Notes under the pieces: model-generated
Databases searched by the model: none
Told to the model about the DNA's origin: nothing
The model's input: the letters and a program-made list of their open reading frames with translations, nothing else
Program-made: the position numbers and the translations under genes
Part shown: positions 48,657 through 55,882 of the stretch, piece by piece
Position numbering within the stretch: the first letter of the stretch is position 1
How the letters are laid out: each line of letters opens with the position of its first letter
Assembly: GCF_003261635.1 (NCBI RefSeq)
Contig: NZ_QFXK01000033.1
Span: 310,001-374,000 of the forward strand
Direction of reading: 5' to 3'
Source of the DNA: Kribbella monticola
GTDB taxonomy: Bacteria > Actinomycetota > Actinomycetes > Propionibacteriales > Kribbellaceae
DNA: 64,000 nt

Positions 48657-49700
48657 ATGCCGGGTATGACGCGCTGGATGTTCGACGGAATCGGTCTACC
48701 GGCCGGGGAGCCGGTCCACCTCGAAGCCGGAACCGGTGATCCTGGCGTGCTGCCGGGCCGATTCGCCCTTCCAGGGTTGGTGGATTCGCATTGTCACCTG
48801 ACAGTCGGGCTCGGCGAGCGCGGCCTGGTGCCGCTCGGCGAACGCGCTGCCCGGACGATGCTGGACGAACTCGGGCAGGCCGGCGTCCGGGCAGTACGCG
48901 ATGTCGGTGGTGATCGGTCGATCACGTTGAAGCTGGCGGCGAGTCCGGAGGACGGGAAGCCGTTGATCCTTGCCGCCGGCCGGTTCTTCGCCCCTGAGGG
49001 ATCGTATTTTCCAGGTCTGTACGAGCCGGTGCCCGCTGAGCGCCTGATCGCTGCGGTCGAGGCCGAGCTGGACGACGGCGCCACCTGGATCAAGTTGGTC
49101 GCCGACTTCCCGCCCGTCGGCCCGGACGGTCCGATCCGGGGCAGCGCGATGACTCCCAACTACGAGATCGACGCCGTCAAGGAGATGATCGCGGCGGTGC
49201 ATGCACGTGGTGCCCGGGTTGCGGCGCACGTCCAGACGGACCTGGTCGGCGAGCTGGTCCGGGTCGGCGTCGACTCGGTCGAGCACGGCGAGGTGATCAC
49301 CGCCGAAGACCTCGCAGTACTGGGTGCTCGTGGTGGCGGCTGGACGCCGACGCTGTCCGCCTACGGCCCGCCTGATCCGAACGACACCCCGGAGCGGCTC
49401 GAGCGGCGCCGGCGACGGGAGGAGCACATGGCGGCGATGCTTCCGCTGGCGCGACAGTACGGCGTACGGGTGCTCACCGGGTCCGACGTGTTCGGCACTG
49501 TCGCCAGTGAGATCGAGCAGCTCGTGAAGTACGGGCTGACCGTGACTGAGGCGCTGGAGGCGGCCACTACGTCAGCCGGCGAGTTCCTCGGGCTGGCGGG
49601 CACTGAGGATGTCGTCACGTACGACGCCGATCCTCGCGAACACCCCGAGATCCTCGGCGCACCGGCGGCCGTCGTACTGCGGGGCACGCGCGTCCGCTGA
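48657..49700 (+). CDS. Amidohydrolase family metal-dependent hydrolase
   Basis: 347 residues. LPGLVDSHCHL gives the first His-x-His metal site, ATWIKLVAD holds a Lys at the position of the carbamylated ligand, RVAAHVQTD and SVEHGEVI supply two further His, and LTGSDVFGTV the Asp. This is the imidazolonepropionase-like/Xaa-Pro dipeptidase-like amidohydrolase pattern with a short barrel. ATG at 48657 has GAGG upstream; 48666 is also possible. Substrate unknown. It stands alone between the ankyrin gene and a TetR operon. Confidence 0.86.
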   Translation: MPGMTRWMFDGIGLPAGEPVHLEAGTGDPGVLPGRFALPGLVDSHCHLTVGLGERGLVPLGERAARTMLDELGQAGVRAVRDVGGDRSITLKLAASPEDGKPLILAAGRFFAPEGSYFPGLYEPVPAERLIAAVEAELDDGATWIKLVADFPPVGPDGPIRGSAMTPNYEIDAVKEMIAAVHARGARVAAHVQTDLVGELVRVGVDSVEHGEVITAEDLAVLGARGGGWTPTLSAYGPPDPNDTPERLERRRRREEHMAAMLPLARQYGVRVLTGSDVFGTVASEIEQLVKYGLTVTEALEAATTSAGEFLGLAGTEDVVTYDADPREHPEILGAPAAVVLRGTRVR

Positions 49701-49740
49701 GCTCGGCGCGCACTGAGACGTGGGTCACCGCGATCGTCTC

Positions 49741-49799
49741 TTGAACATGTTCAAAAACTGGCTCTACGATCATCGTGACCAAGAGTTGAACATGTTCAA
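49741..49799. promoter_or_regulatory. Promoter with two copies of a 14-bp palindromic operator
   Basis: TTGAACATGTTCAA occurs at 49741-49754 and again at 49786-49799, both perfect palindromes, 45 bp centre to centre. The first contains TTGAAC as -35, with TACGAT (49765) 18 bp further as -10; the second lies after the likely transcription start. This is a classic repressor layout for the three-gene operon that follows and ends in tetR. Confidence 0.85.
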
Positions 49800-49818
49800 G
49801 AGTGAGGATGTGGGTGCG

Positions 49819-50289
49819 ATGACAGTGCTGGCCTATCTGGTCTACCTGGCGATCTCGGTGCCGCTGACGATCTGGGTGGCGCGGACGCTGAGCCACAACG
49901 GGCGGGTGTTCCTGGTCGACGTGTTCGACGGCAACGACGACTTCGCCGACGCGGTGAACCGGCTGCTGGTGGTCGGCTTCTACCTGGTCAACCTCGGGTT
50001 CGTCACGCTGTTCCTGCGCAGCCGGGACACGGTGGCCGACGCCCGCGGCGCGATCGAGCAACTGAGTATGAAACTCGGCACGGTGCTGGTCGTGCTCGGC
50101 GTCCTGCACCTGCTGAACGTGTGGATCTTCAATGCGATCCGCCGCCGCAGTCAGCAGGTGGAGATGACCACGCCGCCGGTCCCGCCGAACAACGTCATCG
50201 CGCAGGGCCCGCCGCAGGACGGCCCGTTCCAGCCAGTGCCGGGCATGCCGTTCACCGGGAGCCGGCCTCCGATGCCGAGCGGTTACTGA
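49819..50289 (+). CDS. Membrane protein of unknown function in a TetR operon
   Basis: 156 residues. The ATG at 49819 lies after both operators; the frame runs back to 49720 but through the operator DNA. Helix 1 is VLAYLVYLAISVPLTIWVA, helix 2 LVVGFYLVNLGFVTLFL, helix 3 LGTVLVVLGVLHLLNVWIF, followed by a Pro-rich cytoplasmic tail. The segment VFLVDVFDGNDDFADAVNRL is the most conserved-looking part. No function recognised. First gene of the operon with the DCC protein and the TetR regulator. Confidence 0.78.
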   Translation: MTVLAYLVYLAISVPLTIWVARTLSHNGRVFLVDVFDGNDDFADAVNRLLVVGFYLVNLGFVTLFLRSRDTVADARGAIEQLSMKLGTVLVVLGVLHLLNVWIFNAIRRRSQQVEMTTPPVPPNNVIAQGPPQDGPFQPVPGMPFTGSRPPMPSGY

Positions 50290-50292
50290 GCC

Positions 50293-50724
50293 ATGCAGGA
50301 GCTAGTGGTGCTGTACGACGCGCAGTGTGGGCTGTGCCGGCGGTTCAAGGAATGGCTGGCCGCGCAGCGCCCAGCTCGGAACGGCCGGGGTGGTGTGGTT
50401 CAGCTCGGGTTTGTCGCGGCGGGGTCGGCAGACGCGAGAAGGCTGTACCCGGCCCTGGACCATGCAGCCACACTGCGCGAGGTGACAGTGGTCGCCGACG
50501 ACGGTTCGGTGTACGTCGGCGACCGGGCGTGGATCGTGTGCCTCTGGGCGACTGCGGAGCACCGGCACACCGCCGTACGGCTGTCGCGACCCGCGCTGCG
50601 GCCAGTGGCCAAGGCGATGGTGCAGGCCGCTGCTGGGCTGCGGAGCTGGACCAGTGTGCGGAGTGCTCGGCAGGGAGGTGACTACGCTGACGGATGTGAC
50701 GGACAGTGCGACCGCCAAGGGTGA
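50293..50724 (+). CDS. DUF393 / thiol-disulfide oxidoreductase DCC family protein
   Basis: 143 residues. VVLYDAQCGLCRRFKEWL holds the namesake D-x-x-C-x-x-C of the DCC family, a thioredoxin-like fold that is thought to handle disulphides. The C-terminal 20 residues lie over the start of tetR and include three more Cys or Gly-rich pieces (GGDYADGCDGQCDRQG), giving a second close Cys pair. It begins 3 bp after the membrane protein stop, so translation is coupled. Confidence 0.85.
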   Translation: MQELVVLYDAQCGLCRRFKEWLAAQRPARNGRGGVVQLGFVAAGSADARRLYPALDHAATLREVTVVADDGSVYVGDRAWIVCLWATAEHRHTAVRLSRPALRPVAKAMVQAAAGLRSWTSVRSARQGGDYADGCDGQCDRQG

Positions 50725-51364
50725 GCAGACCCGTGAGCTGATCCTGTCGACCGCGCTGCGGCTGTTCCGCGAGCAGGGGTACGGCAAGACCACCATGCGA
50801 GTGATCGCCGCCGAGGCGGGCGTCTCGGTGGGCAACGCGTACTACTACTACAGCTCCAAAGAACACCTCATGCAGGCGTACTACGACCACCTGCAGGCCC
50901 AGCACCGCGAAGCCACCACGGACATCCTCGCGGTGGAGAAGACGTTCACCAAGCGGCTGGGCGGAGTGCTACACAGCTGGCTGGAGGTGTCCGCGCCGTA
51001 CCACGAGTTCGCCGGCACCTTCTTCAAGAATGCGGCCGAGCCGAAGAGCCCGCTGTCGCCGTTCAGCGAGGAGTCCCGCCCCGCCAGGGAGGCCAGTGTC
51101 GAGGTCTTCCGGCGGGTGGTCGAGGGATCGGACCTGAAGCTCGCCCCGGACCTGAAGGCAGAGCTGCCCGAGCTGCTGTGGCTCATGCAGATGGGCATCG
51201 TCTTGTTCTGGGTGCACGACGACAGCGACGGGCTCAGTCGAACGAAGGCGCTCATCGACCGCTCTGTACCGCTCGTGGACAAACTGCTCCGGCTGACCCG
51301 CATCCCCGGCGTCCGCGGCGTCACCAACGACATCGTCGGCTTGGTCCGCTCGGTCAAGCCTTAG
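50678..51364 (+). CDS. TetR family regulator, last gene of its operon
   Basis: About 228 residues. HTH: TTMRVIAAEAGVSVGNAYYYYSSKEHLMQAYYDHL (about residues 40-72), with the YYYY run that marks one TetR subgroup. A ligand domain follows with LLWLMQMGIVLFWVHDDSDG. The GTG at 50678 is the likely start, overlapping the DCC gene by 47 bp; a GTG at 50696 is possible. It probably binds the two TTGAACATGTTCAA sites upstream of the operon and so controls itself. Confidence 0.88.
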   Translation: MTTLTDVTDSATAKGEQTRELILSTALRLFREQGYGKTTMRVIAAEAGVSVGNAYYYYSSKEHLMQAYYDHLQAQHREATTDILAVEKTFTKRLGGVLHSWLEVSAPYHEFAGTFFKNAAEPKSPLSPFSEESRPAREASVEVFRRVVEGSDLKLAPDLKAELPELLWLMQMGIVLFWVHDDSDGLSRTKALIDRSVPLVDKLLRLTRIPGVRGVTNDIVGLVRSVKP

Positions 51365-51880
51365 TCATTCGCCGGTCAGGCCGTCGGTGCGTTCGCGGAG
51401 CAGGTCGGCGTGGCCGTTGTGGCGGGCATACTCCTCGATCAGGTGGATGTAGAGGTAGCGCACGGAGTACTGCTGGTCGCCCTTCGGTCGCCGGAACGTG
51501 TCGTCGAGGGAGTAGCCGGCGACCACCTCGTCGGAGAGCCGGATCGTCTCGCGCAGGTCGGCCAGGTCGTCCTCGGCGCGCGCCGGATCGACCAGATCGA
51601 AGTCGCCGTCGGGGTGCTCGTGCGTCCACAACGCCAACTCGACCGGGCGGCCGGCCAGGCAGAGCTGGAACCAGTACCGCTCGACCTCGGCCAGGTGGCG
51701 GGCCAGCCCGAGCAGGGTCATCGTCGACGGCTCGATCTTCGCTTGCACAAGTTGCTCGCCGGTGAGCCCGGAGGTCTTCCACAAGAAGGTGCCGCGCTGG
51801 AAGTCGAGGAACCCCTGCAGGAGTTCGCGTTCCCCCGCGGAGGTGGGTGGGTCCGCCCGGAAATCGGCATCGGTAGGCAT
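51365..51880 (-). CDS. DinB/DUF664 family protein
   Basis: 171 residues in a four-helix bundle. GLARHLAEVERYWF supplies one metal His, and YLYIHLIEEYARHNGHADLLRE two more, the three-His set of the DinB_2/DUF664 family. Members include bacillithiol or mycothiol-dependent transferases. Actinobacteria use mycothiol, so a mycothiol-dependent reaction is possible (inference). The N-terminus MPTDADFRADPPTSAGERELL is typical of the actinobacterial subgroup. Its stop directly abuts that of tetR. Confidence 0.88.
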   Translation of the reverse strand: MPTDADFRADPPTSAGERELLQGFLDFQRGTFLWKTSGLTGEQLVQAKIEPSTMTLLGLARHLAEVERYWFQLCLAGRPVELALWTHEHPDGDFDLVDPARAEDDLADLRETIRLSDEVVAGYSLDDTFRRPKGDQQYSVRYLYIHLIEEYARHNGHADLLRERTDGLTGE

Positions 51881-51910
51881 CGGCCGAAGATACCCACGGC
51901 GGTGACTCTC

Positions 51911-52068
51911 TGCCAATGGTCCGCCGGTGCCGTACACTGAATGTGACGGCCCGCCCAGTTCTGCCTCGGGCCGATCCAGTGCATACGCTGCGCTAGCAGT
52001 CGACCACCACGCGCCGCGGCCACCTGGCTGCGCCGGGCAGGACGACCCCCGAGCTTTTGGAGTACTTC
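51911..52068 (+). promoter_or_regulatory. Promoter and long leader of the DEAD-box helicase gene
   Basis: TGCCAA (51911) and TACACT (51933) fit -35 and -10 elements with a 16-bp spacer. About 125 nt of leader follow before the ATG at 52069, with a small hairpin CCTGGC-TGC-GCCGGG near 52023-52037. Long structured leaders are known for cold-inducible helicase genes. Confidence 0.55.
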
Positions 52069-53847
52069 ATGGCGGCCAGCCGCCCCAGTAGCACCACGCC
52101 CACTTCTGTCCCTTCTACTTTCGCACGGCCCGTGCGCGCCCAGGGTGAGGCCCCGGCGCGTCCCCGCCGCCGGCGCCGTACCGGTGCCGCAAGCAACAAC
52201 CCCGGCAACACTCAGCAGAGCACCGGCTCGCGCCAGAGTGCCGAGTCGCGTCAGAGCAGCGGCGCGCGGCAGCTTGCCGAGAGCAAGCAGGTGGAGACCT
52301 TCGTCGAAACCGCCGCGACGCCGGTCGACGAGAACGTAACCTTCGACGAGCTCGGCGTACCGCCCGGCCTGGTCAAGGCGCTGGCCGCGGCCGGCATCCT
52401 CAAGCCGTTCCCGATCCAGGCGGCGACGCTGCCGGACTCGCTGGCCGGCAAGGACGTTCTCGGTCGCGGCCGGACCGGTTCCGGCAAGACCTACGCGTTC
52501 GTCCTGCCGGTGCTCGCCCGGCTCACCACCAGCACCAGCAAGCGCCGGCCGAACCACCCGCGCGCGCTGATCCTGGCGCCGACCCGCGAGCTCGCGACCC
52601 AGATCCAGGCCTCGATCACGCCGCTGACCGACGCGCTCGACCTGCGCACGATGACCATCTTCGGTGGCGTCGGCGCCGGCCCGCAGATCAGTGCGCTGCG
52701 GCGCGGCGTCGACATCGTGATCGCCTGCCCCGGCCGGCTCGAGGACCACGTCAAGACCGGGCACGCCAAGCTCGACCAGGTCGAGATCACCGTGCTCGAC
52801 GAGGCGGACCACATGGCCGACCTGGGCTTCCTGCCCGCAGTACGGCGAATCCTCGAAGCGACTCCGGGTGACGCGCAGCGGTTGCTGTTCTCCGCCACGC
52901 TGGACGCCGGCGTCGACGTACTGGTCAAGCGGTTCATGAAGTCACCGGTGACGCACAGCGTCGACTCGGCACAGTCGCCGGTCGCCAAGATGACCCACCA
53001 CGTGCTGCACGTCCAGGCCGACACCCGGTTGCCGGTGCTCGTCGACCTGACCGCCGCACCTGGCCGCACGCTCGTCTTCACCAGGACGAAGTACGGCGCG
53101 AAGTCGCTCACGAAGAAGCTCATCGCGCAGGGTGTTCCGGCCGTCGAGCTGCACGGCAACCTGTCCCAAGGCGCCCGGACCCGGAACCTGGAGGCCTTCT
53201 CCGACGGTTCCGCCAAGACGCTGGTCGCGACCGACATCGCGGCGCGTGGCATCCACGTCGACGACGTCACGCTGGTGATCCACGCTGACCCGCCGATCGA
53301 GCACAAGGCGTACCTGCACCGCTCCGGCCGTACTGCGCGCGCCGGCGCCGAGGGCACGGTCGTCACGCTGATGACCGACGAGCAGGTCCGTGATGTGCGC
53401 GACCTGACTCGCAAGGCCGGCATCGCAGCGACGGTGACCAAGCTCCGCGTCGGCGACCCGCTGCTCGCCAAGCTGGCTCCCGGCGAACGCACCTTCGTCG
53501 AGCCGACGCTGAGGGTCGTCGAGGACGACTCGGTACGCCGTACTGGCGGTGGCGCTGGTGGCGGTCGAGGTGCTGGTGGTGGTCGGGGTCGCGCCGGCGG
53601 TCGCGGTCGCGGTGCAGCCGGTGGTCGTGGTGCAGGTACTGGTCGCGGCGCAGCCGGTGGCGCGAGCTCCGGCCAGTCCAGCCGGGGTGCGAGCACCGGC
53701 GGCGCCAAGACCCGCTCCAAGGGCCGCGGCGGTTCAGCAGCGCCGAAGACCTACAGCACCACCACGCCCGGCGCGAACAGTCGCCCGGCAGGTGCCGCAG
53801 CCTTCTCCGCAGGCACCCGCGCCGGCGGGTCCCGCCGAGCCCGCTAG
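52069..53847 (+). CDS. DEAD/DEAH-box RNA helicase with RG-rich tail
   Basis: 592 residues. A basic, Ser/Gln-rich head (1-85) is followed by the helicase core: FDELGVPPGLVKALAAAGI and PIQ (Q motif), GRTGSGKT (Walker A), PTREL, DEADHMAD (motif II), FSATL (III), and HRSGRTARAG (VI). The last ~120 residues are Gly/Arg repeats (RGAGGGRGRAGGRGRG) that bind RNA. It unwinds structured RNA in the cytoplasm, typically for ribosome assembly or decay in the cold. ATG at 52069 set by GGAG 6 nt upstream. Long leader; two terminators follow. Confidence 0.93.
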   Translation: MAASRPSSTTPTSVPSTFARPVRAQGEAPARPRRRRRTGAASNNPGNTQQSTGSRQSAESRQSSGARQLAESKQVETFVETAATPVDENVTFDELGVPPGLVKALAAAGILKPFPIQAATLPDSLAGKDVLGRGRTGSGKTYAFVLPVLARLTTSTSKRRPNHPRALILAPTRELATQIQASITPLTDALDLRTMTIFGGVGAGPQISALRRGVDIVIACPGRLEDHVKTGHAKLDQVEITVLDEADHMADLGFLPAVRRILEATPGDAQRLLFSATLDAGVDVLVKRFMKSPVTHSVDSAQSPVAKMTHHVLHVQADTRLPVLVDLTAAPGRTLVFTRTKYGAKSLTKKLIAQGVPAVELHGNLSQGARTRNLEAFSDGSAKTLVATDIAARGIHVDDVTLVIHADPPIEHKAYLHRSGRTARAGAEGTVVTLMTDEQVRDVRDLTRKAGIAATVTKLRVGDPLLAKLAPGERTFVEPTLRVVEDDSVRRTGGGAGGGRGAGGGRGRAGGRGRGAAGGRGAGTGRGAAGGASSGQSSRGASTGGAKTRSKGRGGSAAPKTYSTTTPGANSRPAGAAAFSAGTRAGGSRRAR

Positions 53848-53860
53848 CAACAAGCGCGAT

Positions 53861-53890
53861 GAGCTCGCTCGCAACAAGCCGAGCGAGCTC
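53861..53890 (+). terminator. 11-bp hairpin after the helicase gene
   Basis: GAGCTCGCTCG (53861-53871) pairs with CGAGCGAGCTC (53880-53890) around CAACAAGC. It lies 13 bp after the stop, before the stronger terminator. Confidence 0.7.
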
Positions 53891-53907
53891 ACCGTGAGCA
53901 GCATCTG

Positions 53908-53940
53908 AAAGGGCCCGGTCGATCTGACCGGGCCCTTTCG
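53908..53940. terminator. Bidirectional 13-bp terminator
   Basis: AAAGGGCCCGGTC (53908-53920) pairs with GACCGGGCCCTTT (53926-53938) around GATCT. The A-rich start and T-rich end suit termination of both the helicase gene and the convergent gene. Confidence 0.92.
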
Positions 53941-54450
53941 TCATCGTCCGAGTCTTCGCCGCCAGTCACGCCAGTGTTCGCGAGACTCGCGCACCTGGGA
54001 CACCTTCCGCACGATGCCGACGATGAAGGCCACTCCGCCGAGGACCGCAATCCCGAGGAAGAGCGTCGGGAGCACGCTGTTTGCGTCGTCGCCATGGCGG
54101 TGGCCGATGTCGGTCGCGAGCTGGGTGAGCTCGAACCCGTCCGTGCCGTCGATCTGACCGTCCGCCGCCAGCTTCATGGCGTGCTCGACGATCTCCTGCC
54201 GTTCGGCGACGGTGAACCCTTCGACCGGCGTACCGGCACACGCCAGCTCGGCGCCGGTCTTGCGGTCGACGATGAGCATCGTCGGCCTGCACGCGGGCAG
54301 ATGCCCGGCCGTCGACTGCTCGGTGACGACGACGTCATAACTCAACTGATTGGCCGACTTCGCCACCCCGGCCCCGACCAACCCGAACACCGCGGCGAGC
54401 GCACCCCCTACCAGGAGCCACCCGGTAGTCCGCCTTCGCCGCAGATCCAT
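53941..54450 (-). CDS. Two-helix membrane protein with extracytoplasmic domain, unknown
   Basis: 169 residues. A basic start (MDLRRRRTTG) leads into helix 1 (WLLVGGALAAVFGLVGAGVA). About 85 residues follow outside the membrane with two Cys (LPACRP, LACAGTP) that could form a disulphide, then helix 2 (LPTLFLGIAVLGGVAFIVGIV) and a basic cytoplasmic tail. No named family recognised. Shares a terminator with the helicase gene. Confidence 0.68.
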   Translation of the reverse strand: MDLRRRRTTGWLLVGGALAAVFGLVGAGVAKSANQLSYDVVVTEQSTAGHLPACRPTMLIVDRKTGAELACAGTPVEGFTVAERQEIVEHAMKLAADGQIDGTDGFELTQLATDIGHRHGDDANSVLPTLFLGIAVLGGVAFIVGIVRKVSQVRESREHWRDWRRRLGR

Positions 54451-54514
54451 CCCCGGAGCGTCTCACCAAATCCAGCCTGCTGACGAGCACTATCGGTCGG
54501 TGACAATGGTGACC

Positions 54515-55438
54515 ATGAAGGTTCGGACGGTGTTGGGGGACTTGGCGGCTGGGGAGTTGGGGGTTACCGACTCGCATGATCATTTGTTCTTTCGGAGTGC
54601 GTTGTTGCCTGGGCAGGAGCTTGCTGATGCTGAGGCTGCCTTGCAGGAGGCGAAGGACTTCGTAGCGGCGGGTGGGCGGACCATCGTGCAGTGGACGCCG
54701 TACGGGTTGGGGCGTGGGGCGGAGTGGTTGCCGAAGATTGCGGCGGCCGCTGGGGTGCATGTTGTTGCCGCGACCGGGTTTCATCGGGCGGAGCATTACC
54801 CGGTCGAGGTTGTCGAGGACATGAGGCCGCGGTTGGCGGAGGTCTTCGTTCGGGAGTTGACGGAGGGGATCGGCGAGACCGGGGTGAAGGCCGGGATGAT
54901 CAAGGTCGCCGGCGGGTTCCACGTACTCGATCAGCATGCGCGGCTCACTCTCGACGCTGCGGCTGAGGCGCATCATGCGACCGGGGCGCCGATCGGGATT
55001 CACCACGAGCTGGGGAGCGGCCCGGACGCAGTACTGGAGTTGCTGGTTGATCAGCGGGGCGTGCCGCCGACGAGTGTGATTCTCGGGCATCTGAACCGGT
55101 TTCCGGATCACGAGTTGCATCTGGAATTGGCTGCTCGCGGAGCGTTCCTGGCGTTCGACGGGCCGTCGCGAGTGAACAACGCGACCGATCCGCACCTGTT
55201 CGAGTGCTTGGCCGCGCTGGTCGACGGCGGGTACGCCGGTCAGTTGCTGCTCGGCGGCGATACGACGACGGCGAGGGCGCGGGCTGCGACCGGTGAAGGG
55301 CCCGGGATGCCGTACCTGCTCACCGGGCTCCGGCCGCGGTTGATCCGCCGGTTCGGGCCGGAGGTCGTCGACAGGCTGTTCATCGAGAACCCGGCTTCCG
55401 CTTTCGCGGCGCCCTGGGGCGGTACGGTTCGCTCGTGA
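54515..55438 (+). CDS. Phosphotriesterase family protein
   Basis: 307 residues. VRTVLGDLAAGELGVTDSHDHLFF opens the family with a metal His-x-His; the bridging Lys is in AGMIKVAGG, further His in IGIHHELGSG and ILGHLNRF, and the Asp in LLGGDTTT. The barrel and size match phosphotriesterase-like lactonases. ATG at 54515 keeps the normal family start; 54506 is possible. The first ~500 bp use many TTG, GGG and GTT codons, unlike neighbouring genes. It overlaps the next gene by 4 bp (GTGA). Confidence 0.87.
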   Translation: MKVRTVLGDLAAGELGVTDSHDHLFFRSALLPGQELADAEAALQEAKDFVAAGGRTIVQWTPYGLGRGAEWLPKIAAAAGVHVVAATGFHRAEHYPVEVVEDMRPRLAEVFVRELTEGIGETGVKAGMIKVAGGFHVLDQHARLTLDAAAEAHHATGAPIGIHHELGSGPDAVLELLVDQRGVPPTSVILGHLNRFPDHELHLELAARGAFLAFDGPSRVNNATDPHLFECLAALVDGGYAGQLLLGGDTTTARARAATGEGPGMPYLLTGLRPRLIRRFGPEVVDRLFIENPASAFAAPWGGTVRS

Positions 55439-55803
55439 ATACGATCGCGCAGATCTTCGTCGGCCTGGCCGGCGCCTTCCACCTGGCCGTCTTCGTGATG
55501 GAGAGCCTGCTGTTCACCAAGCCGAGCACCTACCGGCGCTTCCTCGTGCCGAACGAGACCGAGGCGGCGATCGCCCGGCCGTGGGCGTTCAACCAGGGCT
55601 TCTACAACCTGTTCCTGGCCCTCGGTGCGCTCGGCGGCCTGATCGCGGGTGGCGACAAAGGGCATGCGATCGCCTTGTTCGCCTGCGCGTGCATGGCCGG
55701 AGCCGGCCTGGTCCTGGTCGCCTCGAACCGGAAGATGGTCCGCTCGGCTGTCCTGCAGGCAGGACCGCCGATCATCGCCCTGGTCCTCGCCGCCGTCCTC
55801 TGA
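55435..55803 (+). CDS. DUF1304 family membrane protein
   Basis: 122 residues, four helices: AQIFVGLAGAFHLAVFVMESLLF, LGALGGLIAGG and two more. The motif MESLLF and WAFNQGFYNLFLALGAL are characteristic of DUF1304. Role unknown. The GTG start overlaps the phosphotriesterase stop by 4 bp, so the two are coupled. Confidence 0.88.
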   Translation: MNTIAQIFVGLAGAFHLAVFVMESLLFTKPSTYRRFLVPNETEAAIARPWAFNQGFYNLFLALGALGGLIAGGDKGHAIALFACACMAGAGLVLVASNRKMVRSAVLQAGPPIIALVLAAVL

Positions 55804-55820
55804 TCCTCAAAACACCAGAA

Positions 55821-55864
55821 CTTCAAGCGCACTTGAAGCAAAGCTTGACCTCAAGTGCACTTGA
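55821..55864. promoter_or_regulatory. Twin palindromes in the MFS promoter
   Basis: CTTCAAG-CGCA-CTTGAAG (55821-55838) and TCAAGTGCACTTGA (55851-55864) share the core TCAAG-N-GCACTTGA, 28 bp centre to centre. TTGACC (55845-55850) just before the second site looks like a -35, and the layout resembles MerR-type sites. Confidence 0.75.
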
Positions 55865-55882
55865 ACATCGAAGCTTCTCAGC

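Noticed and set aside
53549-53908. 119-residue frame in the helicase tail
   Set aside because: Alternate frame of the Gly/Arg repeat; no start signals.
55821-55864. Second SoxR box before the MFS gene
   Set aside because: The left arm fits (CCTCAAGT) but the right ends TTGAAC instead of TTGAGG, and the paired upstream site does not fit SoxR. Treated as another MerR-type or unknown site.
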